Shown here piece after piece: positions 17,577 to 26,387 of a stretch of DNA of 64,000 nt. Below the pieces are notes generated by a model, which made no database searches, had not been told where the DNA came from, and worked only from the letters and a program-made list of their open reading frames with translations. The translations under genes were made by a program, and so were the position numbers. The stretch comes from Zhihengliuella sp. ISTPL4 (GTDB taxonomy: Bacteria; Actinomycetota; Actinomycetes; Actinomycetales; Microbacteriaceae). The stretch is taken from the NCBI RefSeq assembly GCF_002848265.1, contig NZ_CP025422.1:744001-808000 (forward strand), written 5' to 3'. The stretch's first letter is position 1; each line of letters begins with the position of its first letter.

Positions 17577-18594
17577 CGCCCTCGATCCGACCGAGCCGAC
17601 CGACGAGTCCGAACTCGCCATCGAGGGCGCTCTCCGGCCATCGAGCCTCGGCGAGTTCGTCGGACAGCAGAAGGTGCGCGGACAGCTGCAGCTCCTCCTG
17701 GAGGCGGCTCGCATCCAGTCCCGCCCGGCAGACCACATCCTGCTCGCCGGTCCTCCCGGACTGGGCAAGACGACGCTGGCGATGATCGTCGCCCATGAGA
17801 GCGATCGTCCCCTTCGCATGTCCAGCGGCCCCGCGATCCAGCACGCCGGAGACCTGGCCGCCCTGCTGTCGAGCCTCGTCCCCGGCGAGGTCCTCTTCAT
17901 CGACGAGATCCATCGCATGGCCCGGTCGGCGGAGGAGATGCTGTACCTCGCCATGGAGGACTACCGGATCGACATCATGGTCGGGAAGGGGGCAGGGGCG
18001 ACCAGCATCCCGTTGGAGCTCTCCCCGTTCACCCTCGTCGGTGCGACCACGCGTTCCGGTCTGCTCCCGAACCCGCTCCGTGACAGGTTCGGCTTCACCG
18101 GGCACCTCGAGTTCTACGACGAGGGCGAGCTGGAGCAGGTCATCGGACGCTCGGCCAGCGTGCTCGGCGTCGATCTCCCGACCGACTCACTCTCCGAGAT
18201 CGCCCGACGGTCCCGCGGCACGCCGCGCATCGCGAACCGGTTGCTGCGGCGCGTGCGTGACTACGCGCTCGTGCACGGCGGCGGTGAGGCGACTCTGACC
18301 GGCGTCCAGGCGGCGCTCGACCTCTACGACGTGGATGCGATCGGACTGGACCGTCTGGATCGTGCGGTGCTCGATGCCCTGGTCCGGCGGTTCCGCGGCG
18401 GCCCGGTGGGCTTGAGCACCCTCGCGGTGGCGGTAGGAGAGGAGCCGGAGACCGTCGAGAGCGTGGTCGAGCCGTACCTCGTCCGGATCGGCTTCCTCGG
18501 TCGCACTCCCCGCGGGCGGGTCGCGACGCCGGAGGCCTACGCCCACCTCGGCGTGGCTCACCCGGACGGGATGCTGAAGTTGGATGACCTATAA
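17569..18594 (+). CDS. ruvB: Holliday junction branch migration ATPase RuvB
   Basis: 341 aa AAA+ motor. Visible motifs are [18 protein letters not shown] at the N-terminus, Walker [14 protein letters not shown] (about 61-73), Walker [11 protein letters not shown] (about 105-114), sensor 1 GATTRSGLL and the arginine-finger region PLRDRFGF, followed by a winged helix ending in [14 protein letters not shown]. The GTG start lies inside the ruvA end, so the two are translationally coupled. Confidence 0.98.
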   Translation: MADALDPTEPTDESELAIEGALRPSSLGEFVGQQKVRGQLQLLLEAARIQSRPADHILLAGPPGLGKTTLAMIVAHESDRPLRMSSGPAIQHAGDLAALLSSLVPGEVLFIDEIHRMARSAEEMLYLAMEDYRIDIMVGKGAGATSIPLELSPFTLVGATTRSGLLPNPLRDRFGFTGHLEFYDEGELEQVIGRSASVLGVDLPTDSLSEIARRSRGTPRIANRLLRRVRDYALVHGGGEATLTGVQAALDLYDVDAIGLDRLDRAVLDALVRRFRGGPVGLSTLAVAVGEEPETVESVVEPYLVRIGFLGRTPRGRVATPEAYAHLGVAHPDGMLKLDDL

Positions 18595-18666
18595 TCGCTG
18601 AAGACTTCCCGGATACCGCTGTGCGCCCAAAGGCTGGTGCGTGCACCTGAGAAAGGCGCCATCCCC

Positions 18667-19068
18667 ATGCCCATGGAATTTGTCCTCTTCGGACTCCTCG
18701 CCGTCCTCCTGATCTTCATGATCTTCAACACGCGCAAGCGCACCCGGCAGATGAAGGCCGAGCAGGAGGAGAAGGCGACCAAGACGGTCCCCGGTGCCAA
18801 GGTCCTGCTTCAGGGCGGCATCTACGGCACGATCGTCGCCTACGACGCCGACGACCTCGACTCGCCGGCCCTGGTGGAGATCGCGCCCGGCACCGTCATC
18901 GAGGTGCACAGCCAGGCGATCCTCCGCATCGTGGAGCCCAAGGACGCTATCGTCGACGCGCCCGTCGACGGCGTGGACGACCACATCGTCGATGAGACCG
19001 CCGCGCCCGCGGTGGAGACGCCGGAGGAGACTCGCGCCCGCCTCGAGCGGGACGCCGACGACAAGTAA
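18667..19068 (+). CDS. yajC: Sec translocase accessory protein YajC
   Basis: 133 aa. One N-terminal transmembrane helix (EFVLFGLLAVLLIFMIFN) is followed by a basic RKRTRQMKAEQ segment and a small domain with VPGAKVLLQGGIYGTIVAYD, the family signature. The acidic C-terminal extension is common in actinobacteria. The ATG at 18667 is preferred because GAGAAAGG lies 10 nt upstream; a GTG at 18637 would add ten residues ahead of the membrane helix. It acts with SecDF downstream. Confidence 0.9.
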   Translation: MPMEFVLFGLLAVLLIFMIFNTRKRTRQMKAEQEEKATKTVPGAKVLLQGGIYGTIVAYDADDLDSPALVEIAPGTVIEVHSQAILRIVEPKDAIVDAPVDGVDDHIVDETAAPAVETPEETRARLERDADDK

Positions 19069-19123
19069 GACGAAGGCCGTCGCGGCCTCCCGGATCACCG
19101 TCCTTCCAGAAAGCTGAACACAC

Positions 19124-20854
19124 GTGGCTTCATCTTCTCCGGTCCGTCACGCCTGGCGGGTCCTCCTCGGCCTGCTCCTCGTGACGGGCGTGCTCTTCGG
19201 CATCAATGCGCTGGGTGTGTACGTCTTCAAGCAGAGTTCCTGGACCCCTGAGCTCGCGCTCGATCTGCAGGGCGGCACCCAGATCGTCCTGAGCGCCGAG
19301 ACGGAGGACGGAGCCGCGCCGACCCAGGAGCAGCTCGACCAGGCCGCGGCGATCATCCGTCAGCGTGTCGACGCCTCCGGTGTCGCCGAGGCCGACATCA
19401 CGACCGAGGGCGGGCGCAACATCGTCGTCCAGATCCCCGGTGAGGCGGACGAGCAGACGCGTCAGCGTATCCAGTCCAGTGCCCAGCTCGAGTTCCGTCC
19501 GGTGCTCTACACCACGGCCGCGAGCACGGAGTTCGTCGGGGAGGACGGCAACTCCACCCCGTACCCGAGCCCGGACCCCTCGCTGAACGCGGAGCCCACG
19601 GCCGAGCCCACCGACGCCAGCGACCTGTCGTGGGTCACCGACAAGCTCGCGGCGGAGTTCCAGGCGTACGACTGCGCCAACCCCGCCAACGACCCGTCGA
19701 AGGCCCCGAAGGACGAGCCGGTGATCGCCTGCTCGCCCGACGACACGGCCAAATTCATCCTCGGCCCGGCCGAGCTGGACGGCCGCGCGATCACCGACGC
19801 GACGGCGGGACGCGACCCGCGCTCCGGTGCCTGGATCGTGCAGCTCACCATGAACGGCGAGGGCGCGGACGCCTTCGGCGAGGTGAGCACCCGGCTCAAC
19901 CAGAACCGCATCGACGGGCTGTCGCCGCGCGACCAGTTCGCCTTCGTGCTCGACGGCGAGGTCATCAGCGCGCCGCGCATGAACGGCGTCATCCTCGACG
20001 GCCGTCCCAGCATCTCGGGCAGTTTCACGCAGGAGAGCGCGACGACCCTGGCCGACCAGCTCAAGTTCGGTGCCCTCCCGCTCAGCTTCGAGGTGCAGAG
20101 CTCGGACACGATCTCCGCGACCCTCGGCACCCAGCAGCTCCAGATCGGCCTCATCGCGGGCCTCATCGGTCTCGCGCTCGTGGCGGTCTACTCGCTGCTG
20201 TCGTACCGCGCACTCGGGACGGTGATCATCGCGTCGATCGCGGTGATGGCGGTGCTGACCTACATCGTCATCTGCATCCTGGCGTGGCGGATCGGCTTCC
20301 GTCTCTCGCTCGCCGGGGTCGCGGGTCTCATCGTGTCGATCGGATTCACCGCCGACTCCTTCATCGTCTACTTCGAGCGCATCCGCGATGAGCTCCGCGA
20401 CGGCAAGTCGATCACCGGCGCCGTCGAAGACGGCTGGGGCCGGGCGAAGCGGACCATCTACATCTCCAAGTCCATCAACGTCCTTGCCGCCGTGGTGCTG
20501 TACATCCTCGCGGACTCGACCGTAAAGGGCTTCGCGTTCACGCTCGGCCTCACGACCGTGATCGATGTGCTGATCTTCGTGATCTTCACCCATCCGGTGA
20601 TGCAGCTGCTCGCCCGCACCCGCTTCTTCGGCGGCGGGCACAAGCTCTCCGGCCTCGATCCGGAAGCCCTGGGCGCCGTGTACCGGAGCCGCTCGCAGTA
20701 CCGAGAGGTCGCCACGGCGTCCGCAGGGCGCGGGGCGCGGAACGCACGCTCGCGCGGAGAGGCGGACCGCCGGCAGACCATCGCCGAGCGCAAGCGGGCC
20801 GAGGCCCTCGCCGCGGAGAGACAGTCCACCGCCGGAAGGGAGGGAGACAACTGA
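19124..20854 (+). CDS. secD: protein translocase subunit SecD
   Basis: 576 aa. It uses the proton gradient to pull secreted proteins out of the SecYEG channel. TM1 is at about 12-32, followed by LDLQGGTQIVLSAE (the D1 motif), a large extracytoplasmic P1 region with an Asp/Glu/Pro/Thr-rich stretch (about 140-170), then GALPLSFEVQSSDTISATLG and five more helices (about 345-510) including SIGFTADSFIVYFERIRDEL. The C-terminal tail is long, basic and probably disordered. GTG start after AGAAAG. The stop shares one base with secF (TGATG). Confidence 0.95.
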   Translation: MASSSPVRHAWRVLLGLLLVTGVLFGINALGVYVFKQSSWTPELALDLQGGTQIVLSAETEDGAAPTQEQLDQAAAIIRQRVDASGVAEADITTEGGRNIVVQIPGEADEQTRQRIQSSAQLEFRPVLYTTAASTEFVGEDGNSTPYPSPDPSLNAEPTAEPTDASDLSWVTDKLAAEFQAYDCANPANDPSKAPKDEPVIACSPDDTAKFILGPAELDGRAITDATAGRDPRSGAWIVQLTMNGEGADAFGEVSTRLNQNRIDGLSPRDQFAFVLDGEVISAPRMNGVILDGRPSISGSFTQESATTLADQLKFGALPLSFEVQSSDTISATLGTQQLQIGLIAGLIGLALVAVYSLLSYRALGTVIIASIAVMAVLTYIVICILAWRIGFRLSLAGVAGLIVSIGFTADSFIVYFERIRDELRDGKSITGAVEDGWGRAKRTIYISKSINVLAAVVLYILADSTVKGFAFTLGLTTVIDVLIFVIFTHPVMQLLARTRFFGGGHKLSGLDPEALGAVYRSRSQYREVATASAGRGARNARSRGEADRRQTIAERKRAEALAAERQSTAGREGDN

Positions 20855-21843
20855 TGGCTTCCATGAATGAGTTCGGCAACAACCTCTACACGGGCAAGAC
20901 CTCCTTCCCGTTCGTCGGCCGCCGCCGCCTCTGGTTCATCATCGCGATCGCGCTGGTCGTCGGCTCGGCCCTGGTGCCGCTGTTCCGCCCGATCCAGTTC
21001 TCGATCGAGTTCACCGGTGGATCGCAGTTCACCGTGGCTGCCCCCGACACCACGGATCAGGACACCGCGACCGAAGCGGTGCAGTCCGTGGTCCCTGGGG
21101 CCGCCACCAAGGTCGTCATCGTCAACGACCAGGACGTCCGGGTGCAGACCGACCAGATGACGGAGGCGGAGACGCAGCAGGTCGCCCGCGCCCTCGCCGA
21201 CGCGTACGGCGTCGAGCCGGATGCCGTCGCCTCGTCGTTCATCGGCCCGGCCTGGGGCGAGAGCGTGACGCGGCAGTCGCTGTGGGGTCTGGCGATCTTC
21301 CTCGCGCTGACCTTCCTCATCCTCGCCATCTACTTCCGCACGTGGAAGATGTCGGCGGCCGCGATCATCGGCCTGCTCGACGTGCTCGTGATCACCGTCG
21401 GCGTGTACGCCCTCGCCGGGTTCGAGATCTCACCGGCGGCGGTCATCGGCTTCCTGACGATCCTCGCGTACTCCCTGTACGACACCACCGTCGTGTTCGA
21501 CAAGATCAGGGAGAACACCACCGAGGACGGGGAGAAGACCTCGCGGCTGTTCGGAGAGTCGGTCAACCTCGCGGTGAACCAGACCCTCATCCGCTCGATC
21601 AACACTTCCGTGGTGGCAGCGCTGCCGGTCGGTGCGATCCTCTTCATCGGTGCCTTCTGGCTCGGCGCGGAGACGCTGACCGACATCTCGCTGTCGATCT
21701 TCGTCGGCATCCTCGTGGCGACGTACTCGACCCTGTTCGTCGCGGCGCCGCTGTATTCGCTGTTCCGCGAGAACGAGCCGCAGATCAAGGAGCGCGACGC
21801 GCGTATCCGCGCCGCACGGAGCAAGGCGGCTGTCGACGCCTGA
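20854..21843 (+). CDS. secF: protein translocase subunit SecF
   Basis: 329 aa. It has an N-terminal extension, TM1 (about 30-47), the motif FSIEFTGGSQF, a short P4 domain, WGESVTRQSLWGLAIFLAL and TM2-TM6. AYSLYDTTVVFDKIRENT and the NQTLIRSINTS loop are SecF signatures. The ATG at 20854 overlaps the secD stop; a second ATG at 20863 is possible but lacks its own spacing advantage. It forms the heterodimer with SecD. Confidence 0.95.
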   Translation: MASMNEFGNNLYTGKTSFPFVGRRRLWFIIAIALVVGSALVPLFRPIQFSIEFTGGSQFTVAAPDTTDQDTATEAVQSVVPGAATKVVIVNDQDVRVQTDQMTEAETQQVARALADAYGVEPDAVASSFIGPAWGESVTRQSLWGLAIFLALTFLILAIYFRTWKMSAAAIIGLLDVLVITVGVYALAGFEISPAAVIGFLTILAYSLYDTTVVFDKIRENTTEDGEKTSRLFGESVNLAVNQTLIRSINTSVVAALPVGAILFIGAFWLGAETLTDISLSIFVGILVATYSTLFVAAPLYSLFRENEPQIKERDARIRAARSKAAVDA

Positions 21844-21908
21844 CGCCCCCGCCGCGGGGCCGGCCCCCGCTCAGCGCGCGTAGGATTGTCTGATTCGGAG
21901 GTGAGTGG

Positions 21909-24161
21909 ATGGCGGAGCCGCAGACGGCGTCGCAGGGTTCGAGTCTGCGACGGCTGGTGCCCCGCATCTTCTCGCGCGCGTCCCGGATCAACGACCTCGA
22001 CAATCTGATCCGCACTGTCAGGGCCAACCATCCCAAGGGCGACTTCTCGGTCATCTCCCGTGCCTATGCGGTCGCGAAGGAGAAGCACGAGGGGCAGAAG
22101 CGGCAGAGCGGCGAGCCGTACATCACGCACCCGCTCGCCGTCGCCCAGATCCTCGCGGAGCTCGGGCTCGGACCGCGGGCGATCGCCGCGGCTCTGCTGC
22201 ACGACACCGTCGAGGACACGGGCTACGCGCTCACGGATCTGACCGCGGAGTTCGGCGACGAGGTCGCGATGCTCGTCGACGGCGTCACCAAGCTCGACAA
22301 GGTCAAGTACGGGGAGAGCGCGCAGGCGGAGACCGTCCGCAAGATGATCGTCGCGATGTCGAAGGACATCCGCGTGCTGCTCATCAAGCTCGCAGACCGA
22401 CTGCACAACGCCCGCACCTGGGGCTTCGTCCCGCCGGAGAAGGCCGCGAAGAAGGCCAAGGAGACGCTGGAGATCTACGCCCCCCTGGCCAATCGCCTCG
22501 GTATCCAGGCGATCAAGTCGGAGCTCGAGGACCTCTCTTTCGCCGTCCTCCACCCGAAGATCTACAACGAGATCCACAGTCTCATCGCGCAGCGCACCCC
22601 GCAGCGCGAGAAGTACCTGAGTCAGGTCATCGAGGAGATCGACGAGGACCTCCGTGACCTGCGCATCCGCGGCAAGGTCGTCGGCCGGCCCAAGCAGCTG
22701 TACTCGGTGTACCAGAAGATGGTCATCCGTGGCCGCGAGTTCGACGACATCTACGACCTCATCGGCATCCGCGTCCTCGTCTCCTCGGTGCGCGACTGCT
22801 ATGCCGTGCTCGGAGCGATCCACGCACGATGGACGCCGCTGCCCGGCCGGTTCAAGGACTACATCGCCACCCCGAAGTTCAACCTCTATCAGTCGCTGCA
22901 CACCACCGTGATCGGCCCCGCCGGTCGCACGGTCGAGATCCAGATCCGCACGCACGAGATGCACCATCAGGCGGAGTACGGTGTCGCCGCGCACTGGATG
23001 TACAAGGAGCGCATGAACGGCGGCGGCAAGGCGGAGGTCCGCGCCTCCGACACCGACATGGCGTGGCTCGCGCACATCTCCGACTGGCAGGCTGAAACCG
23101 CCGATCCCGGCGAGTTCCTGGACTCGCTGCGGTTCGAGATCGGTGCCAAGGAGGTCTACGTCTTCACGCCGAAGGGACGCGTGATCGGCCTCCCGGCCGG
23201 CGCCACACCCGTGGACTTCGCCTACGCCGTGCACACCGAGATCGGGCACCGGACGATGGGCGCCAAGGTCAACGGACGCCTGGTGCCGCTGGAGTCAGAG
23301 CTGAAGAGCGGCGACGTCGTCGAGGTCTTCACCTCCAAGAATCCGGACGCGGGGCCGAGCCAGGACTGGCTCGGCTTCGTCAAGAGCACCCGCGCGAGGA
23401 ACAAGATCCGCGGCTGGTTCACGAAGGAGCGTCGCGAGGAGGCGATCGAACAGGGCAAAGAGGCGATCGCGCGTGCGATGCGCCGGCAGAACCTGCCGCT
23501 GCAGCGTCTGATGAGCCAGGACTCGTTCACCGAGGTCGCGCATCAGATGCACTACGAGGACGTCTCCGGCCTCTACGCCGCCGTCGGCGAGGGTCACGTC
23601 TCGACGCAGTCCGTGCTGGAGAAGGTCACCGCGCTGGTCGCCTCGGACGAGCCGACCACCGGGGCGATCGACCTGCCGGGCAGCGTCCAGACGCGCGAGT
23701 CGCGAGGCGGCGACTCCGGCGTGCTCGTGCGCGGCGCGAACGACATCCTCGTCAAGCTCGCGAAGTGCTGCACGCCCGTTCCCGGTGACCCCATCGTCGG
23801 CTTCGTCACGCGGGGGAGCGGTGTCTCCGTGCACCGGGCCGACTGCGTCAACGTGAAGGCGCTCAGCGGCGAGCAGGACCGCTTCGTGGAAGTCTCCTGG
23901 GCGCCGACGACGAAGAGCGTCTTCCGGGTGCAGATCCAGGTCGAGGCCCTCGATCGTTCCGGGCTCCTGTCCGACGTCACCCGGGTGCTCAGCGAGCACC
24001 ACGTCAACATCCTGTCGGCGACCGTCACGACGACGGACGAGCGGCTGGCCCTGAGCCGGTTCGTGTTCGAGATGGGCGATGCGGTGCACCTGGACCGCGT
24101 CCTGAACGCCGTGCGGCGGATCGACGCGGTCTACGACGTGTACCGCGTCACCTCTTCCTGA
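21909..24161 (+). CDS. rel: bifunctional (p)ppGpp synthetase/hydrolase Rel
   Basis: 750 aa. It makes and degrades the stringent-response alarmone. The HD hydrolase domain has LLHDTVEDTGY (about 97-106) and KLADRLHNART. The synthetase domain has YDLIGIRVLV and ATPKFNLYQSLHTTV (about 317-333). TGS starts at YVFTPKGRVIGLPAGATPVDF, followed by a zinc-finger-like domain (KLAKCCTPVPGDPIVGF) and ACT (about 675-750). Both catalytic sites look intact, as expected of a single Rel. GGAGG precedes the ATG; TAGGAT at 21881-21886 is a candidate -10. The 3' end overlaps the convergent AbiEi-like gene by 14 nt. Confidence 0.97.
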   Translation: MAEPQTASQGSSLRRLVPRIFSRASRINDLDNLIRTVRANHPKGDFSVISRAYAVAKEKHEGQKRQSGEPYITHPLAVAQILAELGLGPRAIAAALLHDTVEDTGYALTDLTAEFGDEVAMLVDGVTKLDKVKYGESAQAETVRKMIVAMSKDIRVLLIKLADRLHNARTWGFVPPEKAAKKAKETLEIYAPLANRLGIQAIKSELEDLSFAVLHPKIYNEIHSLIAQRTPQREKYLSQVIEEIDEDLRDLRIRGKVVGRPKQLYSVYQKMVIRGREFDDIYDLIGIRVLVSSVRDCYAVLGAIHARWTPLPGRFKDYIATPKFNLYQSLHTTVIGPAGRTVEIQIRTHEMHHQAEYGVAAHWMYKERMNGGGKAEVRASDTDMAWLAHISDWQAETADPGEFLDSLRFEIGAKEVYVFTPKGRVIGLPAGATPVDFAYAVHTEIGHRTMGAKVNGRLVPLESELKSGDVVEVFTSKNPDAGPSQDWLGFVKSTRARNKIRGWFTKERREEAIEQGKEAIARAMRRQNLPLQRLMSQDSFTEVAHQMHYEDVSGLYAAVGEGHVSTQSVLEKVTALVASDEPTTGAIDLPGSVQTRESRGGDSGVLVRGANDILVKLAKCCTPVPGDPIVGFVTRGSGVSVHRADCVNVKALSGEQDRFVEVSWAPTTKSVFRVQIQVEALDRSGLLSDVTRVLSEHHVNILSATVTTTDERLALSRFVFEMGDAVHLDRVLNAVRRIDAVYDVYRVTSS

Positions 24162-24696
24162 CGAGCCGCTCGAGAGCCGCGACGCCGCTGACGCTGCCGG
24201 GGACGCGGTGGCGACCTCGGAGGATCTCGATCGCGCCATCGAGCGTGTCGGGCCGGACGTGTGCGAGGGCCTGCATCCAGGGGAGCACGCGGGGATCCCG
24301 GTGCAGACCGGTCGCCAGGTCGCACATCGTGCGGACCGGGATCGAGACCCGGATGCCACCGAGCTCCTCGACCTCCCTCGCCGGGATCGCCGTGTCGTGG
24401 AAGACGACCCTGGCGTGCAGCCGGGGGCGCACGCGACGTTCCACACAACGTCGCACGTGATGGACCGCCGGCGGTGCATCCCGGGCGCCGTGGATCCACG
24501 CGGCGGTCGGACCGCAGGCCGCAGATCCTTCCTGTACGAGGAACGCGATGCTGCTCGCCCTCACGTCGGCAGACTCGGGCAAGTCGGCGGGGATGTACGC
24601 GTCGCCGATCTCGACGACATGACCGTCGAGGCGTGCCGCGCAGAGTTCAGCCAAGCTCAAGCGTGAGCCGGGGAGATAGAGCAGAGCGGGGTGCAT
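24148..24696 (-). CDS. AbiEi antitoxin-like protein (orphan)
   Basis: 182 aa. The middle contains CGPTAAWIHGARDAPPAVHH and RVSIPVRTMCDLATGLHRD, which resemble the C-terminal domain of AbiEi, the antitoxin of type IV systems, without the usual N-terminal winged helix. No AbiEii nucleotidyltransferase toxin is encoded next to it, so it is either an orphan or has another role; such single genes are frequent in this family. Its stop lies inside the convergent rel gene (14-nt overlap). CACACT lies 6 nt before the ATG and there is no ribosome binding site, so it may be leaderless. Confidence 0.65.
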   Translation of the reverse strand: MHPALLYLPGSRLSLAELCAARLDGHVVEIGDAYIPADLPESADVRASSIAFLVQEGSAACGPTAAWIHGARDAPPAVHHVRRCVERRVRPRLHARVVFHDTAIPAREVEELGGIRVSIPVRTMCDLATGLHRDPRVLPWMQALAHVRPDTLDGAIEILRGRHRVPGSVSGVAALERLVRKR

Positions 24697-24755
24697 GTCG
24701 CCAGTGTGACGTCATGCACCCCCCTCAGACGGAGATGTCTGGACCTGTGGAGAGC

Positions 24756-26108
24756 TCAGCCGCCGAGGGCGTTGAGCCAGGCGCGACGGGCCTCGAGGGC
24801 GTCCGCGGCCTCCTTGGCGGCCTTGCTGTCGCCGGCCTTCTCGGCGGCGGCCAGCTCGGCCTCCAGCTTCTCGATGGCCTCGTGCAGCTGCGAGCTCATG
24901 TCGTTCGCGCGCGCCTTGGTCTCCGGGTTGTTCTTCTTCCAGTCGACGTCCTCGCGCGCCTTGAGCGCCTGCTCGATGACGCGGAGCTTGTCGTCGAGCG
25001 CGCGCTCCTTGTCGCGCGGGAAGATGCGGCCGACCTCGTCCCACTCCCTTTGGATGCGGGTGAGCAGGGCACGGGCCCGCTTGATGTTCGGCTCGTCGGC
25101 GACCGCCTTGGCCTGCTCGAGCAGAGCCTGCCTGGCCTCGATCTTCGGGGCGGAGTCGGCCTCCTCGGCAGCGGCCTGCTCGGCGCGGGCGGCGTACAGG
25201 GCGTCGCCCGCGGCCTTGAAGCGCGCCCAGAGGGCGTCATCGGCCTTGCGACCGGCACGGCCCGCGGACTTCCACTCGTCGAGGAGCGATCGGTACGCGG
25301 GGATGCCGTCGACCCCGCGGGGCGCCAGCGCCTCGGCCCGCTCGACGAGACGGGACTTCGCGTCGCGCGCCGCCTTGTGGGCGTCGTCGAGCTCGGAGTA
25401 GAACGCGCGGCGGTGCTTGTCGACGACGGCCCTGGCGTCACGGAAGCGCTTCCAGAGCTGCTGAGAGATTCCCTTCGACAGGCGCGGGCCGTTCTGCTGC
25501 TGGGACTGCCAGGCCTCGAACAGCTCGTTGAGCTCGGCAGTGACCTGCTTCCACTGCACCTTGCTGAGATCACGGGCGGCGATGGCCTCGGCGCGCTCGA
25601 CGAGGGCCGTGCGCTCCGCGATGGCCTGGTCCACGAGCTCCTTCGCCTGCTGCGCCTCCTGGGCCGTGGCCTCGGACAGCGAGGCGGTCAGGGCGGTGAG
25701 ACGGTCGCGGAGTCCGGCGAGGTCGCCGACGGCCGCAGCGTCCGTGGCCTCGTCGATGAGGTGGGCGGCCTGCTTGGACAGGTCGCTCGCCGAGGCGCCG
25801 CCGGCCTGGTGGCGCTGCTCCAGCGCGACGACCTTGAAGGCGATGTCGTCGTACTTGCGGACGAAGTAGGCGAGGGCCTCGTCGGGGGTGCCGTCCGGAT
25901 ACTGACCGACGACGCGCCAGGTCTCTCCCTCGCGCACCTCGACGGTGCCGTCTTCGGACACGCGGCCCCATTCACCGGCGGACGAGACCGGGGTCGGCTT
26001 CGCGGCGGGCGCGGCGACGGCGGCCGGGGTGGGCGTCTTCCGCGGCATCGGCACGGCGGGCGGGGTGGGAACGGGCGGGGTCGGCTTCGCGGGCTCGTTG
26101 GCAGACAC
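24756..26108 (-). CDS. DUF349 repeat protein
   Basis: 450 aa. After a Pro/Thr/Ala-rich N-terminus (1-45) and a small domain with WGRVSEDGTVEVREGETWRV, the rest is charged helix arranged as several DUF349 repeats of about 70 residues, seen as LWKRFRDARAVVDKHRRAFYSEL and WARFKAAGDALYAARAEQ. The C-terminus is coiled coil. The function is unknown. GTG start with AAGGAGA upstream. The gene is monocistronic and lies near rel, a common actinobacterial arrangement. Confidence 0.88.
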   Translation of the reverse strand: MSANEPAKPTPPVPTPPAVPMPRKTPTPAAVAAPAAKPTPVSSAGEWGRVSEDGTVEVREGETWRVVGQYPDGTPDEALAYFVRKYDDIAFKVVALEQRHQAGGASASDLSKQAAHLIDEATDAAAVGDLAGLRDRLTALTASLSEATAQEAQQAKELVDQAIAERTALVERAEAIAARDLSKVQWKQVTAELNELFEAWQSQQQNGPRLSKGISQQLWKRFRDARAVVDKHRRAFYSELDDAHKAARDAKSRLVERAEALAPRGVDGIPAYRSLLDEWKSAGRAGRKADDALWARFKAAGDALYAARAEQAAAEEADSAPKIEARQALLEQAKAVADEPNIKRARALLTRIQREWDEVGRIFPRDKERALDDKLRVIEQALKAREDVDWKKNNPETKARANDMSSQLHEAIEKLEAELAAAEKAGDSKAAKEAADALEARRAWLNALGG

Positions 26109-26178
26109 GGTGATTCTCCTTGCGCGGTCACGCCGCGGGAGGCGGAAAGGACGAGGCTCAGCCTAGTACGCCCTCTTC

Positions 26179-26270
26179 GATCCGCGAGACCCCGTCTTCC
26201 CGCCGAGACCCCGCGTTTCGTGCGTGAACGAGGCGGGGTCTCGACGACGACCCGGGGTCTCGGCGGATCG
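26179..26270. repeat. nested palindromic repeat built from GAGACCCCG boxes
   Basis: The outer arms are CGATCCGCGAGACCCCG (from 26179) and CGGGGTCTCGGCGGATCG (26253-26270), complementary apart from one base. The inner arms are CGAGACCCCGC (26204-26214) and GCGGGGTCTCG (26233-26243), a perfect 11-bp stem. The element lies between divergent genes and is followed by the 117-nt upstream region of the flavoprotein gene, in which I see no certain promoter. Confidence 0.8.
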
Positions 26271-26387
26271 GGACGTTACCGTTTCGTGAGCAGAACGTTC
26301 GACGCAGGAAACACTCCGCGTCATCTCCGGGTAACACAGCGCTCCTATCGTCGCGACCACGACAGTCCCCAGGTCGACAGGAGTTCC

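Noticed and set aside
26179..26270. Possible CRISPR array
   Set aside because: The GAGACCCCG boxes alternate in orientation with unequal spacing and no spacer-repeat regularity; no cas genes are near.
26290..26350. GlnR-like box before the NirB-like gene (GAAAC, GTCAT, GTAAC)
   Set aside because: The pentamers occur but their spacing does not fit a full GlnR site without shifting by one base, so it is not supported.
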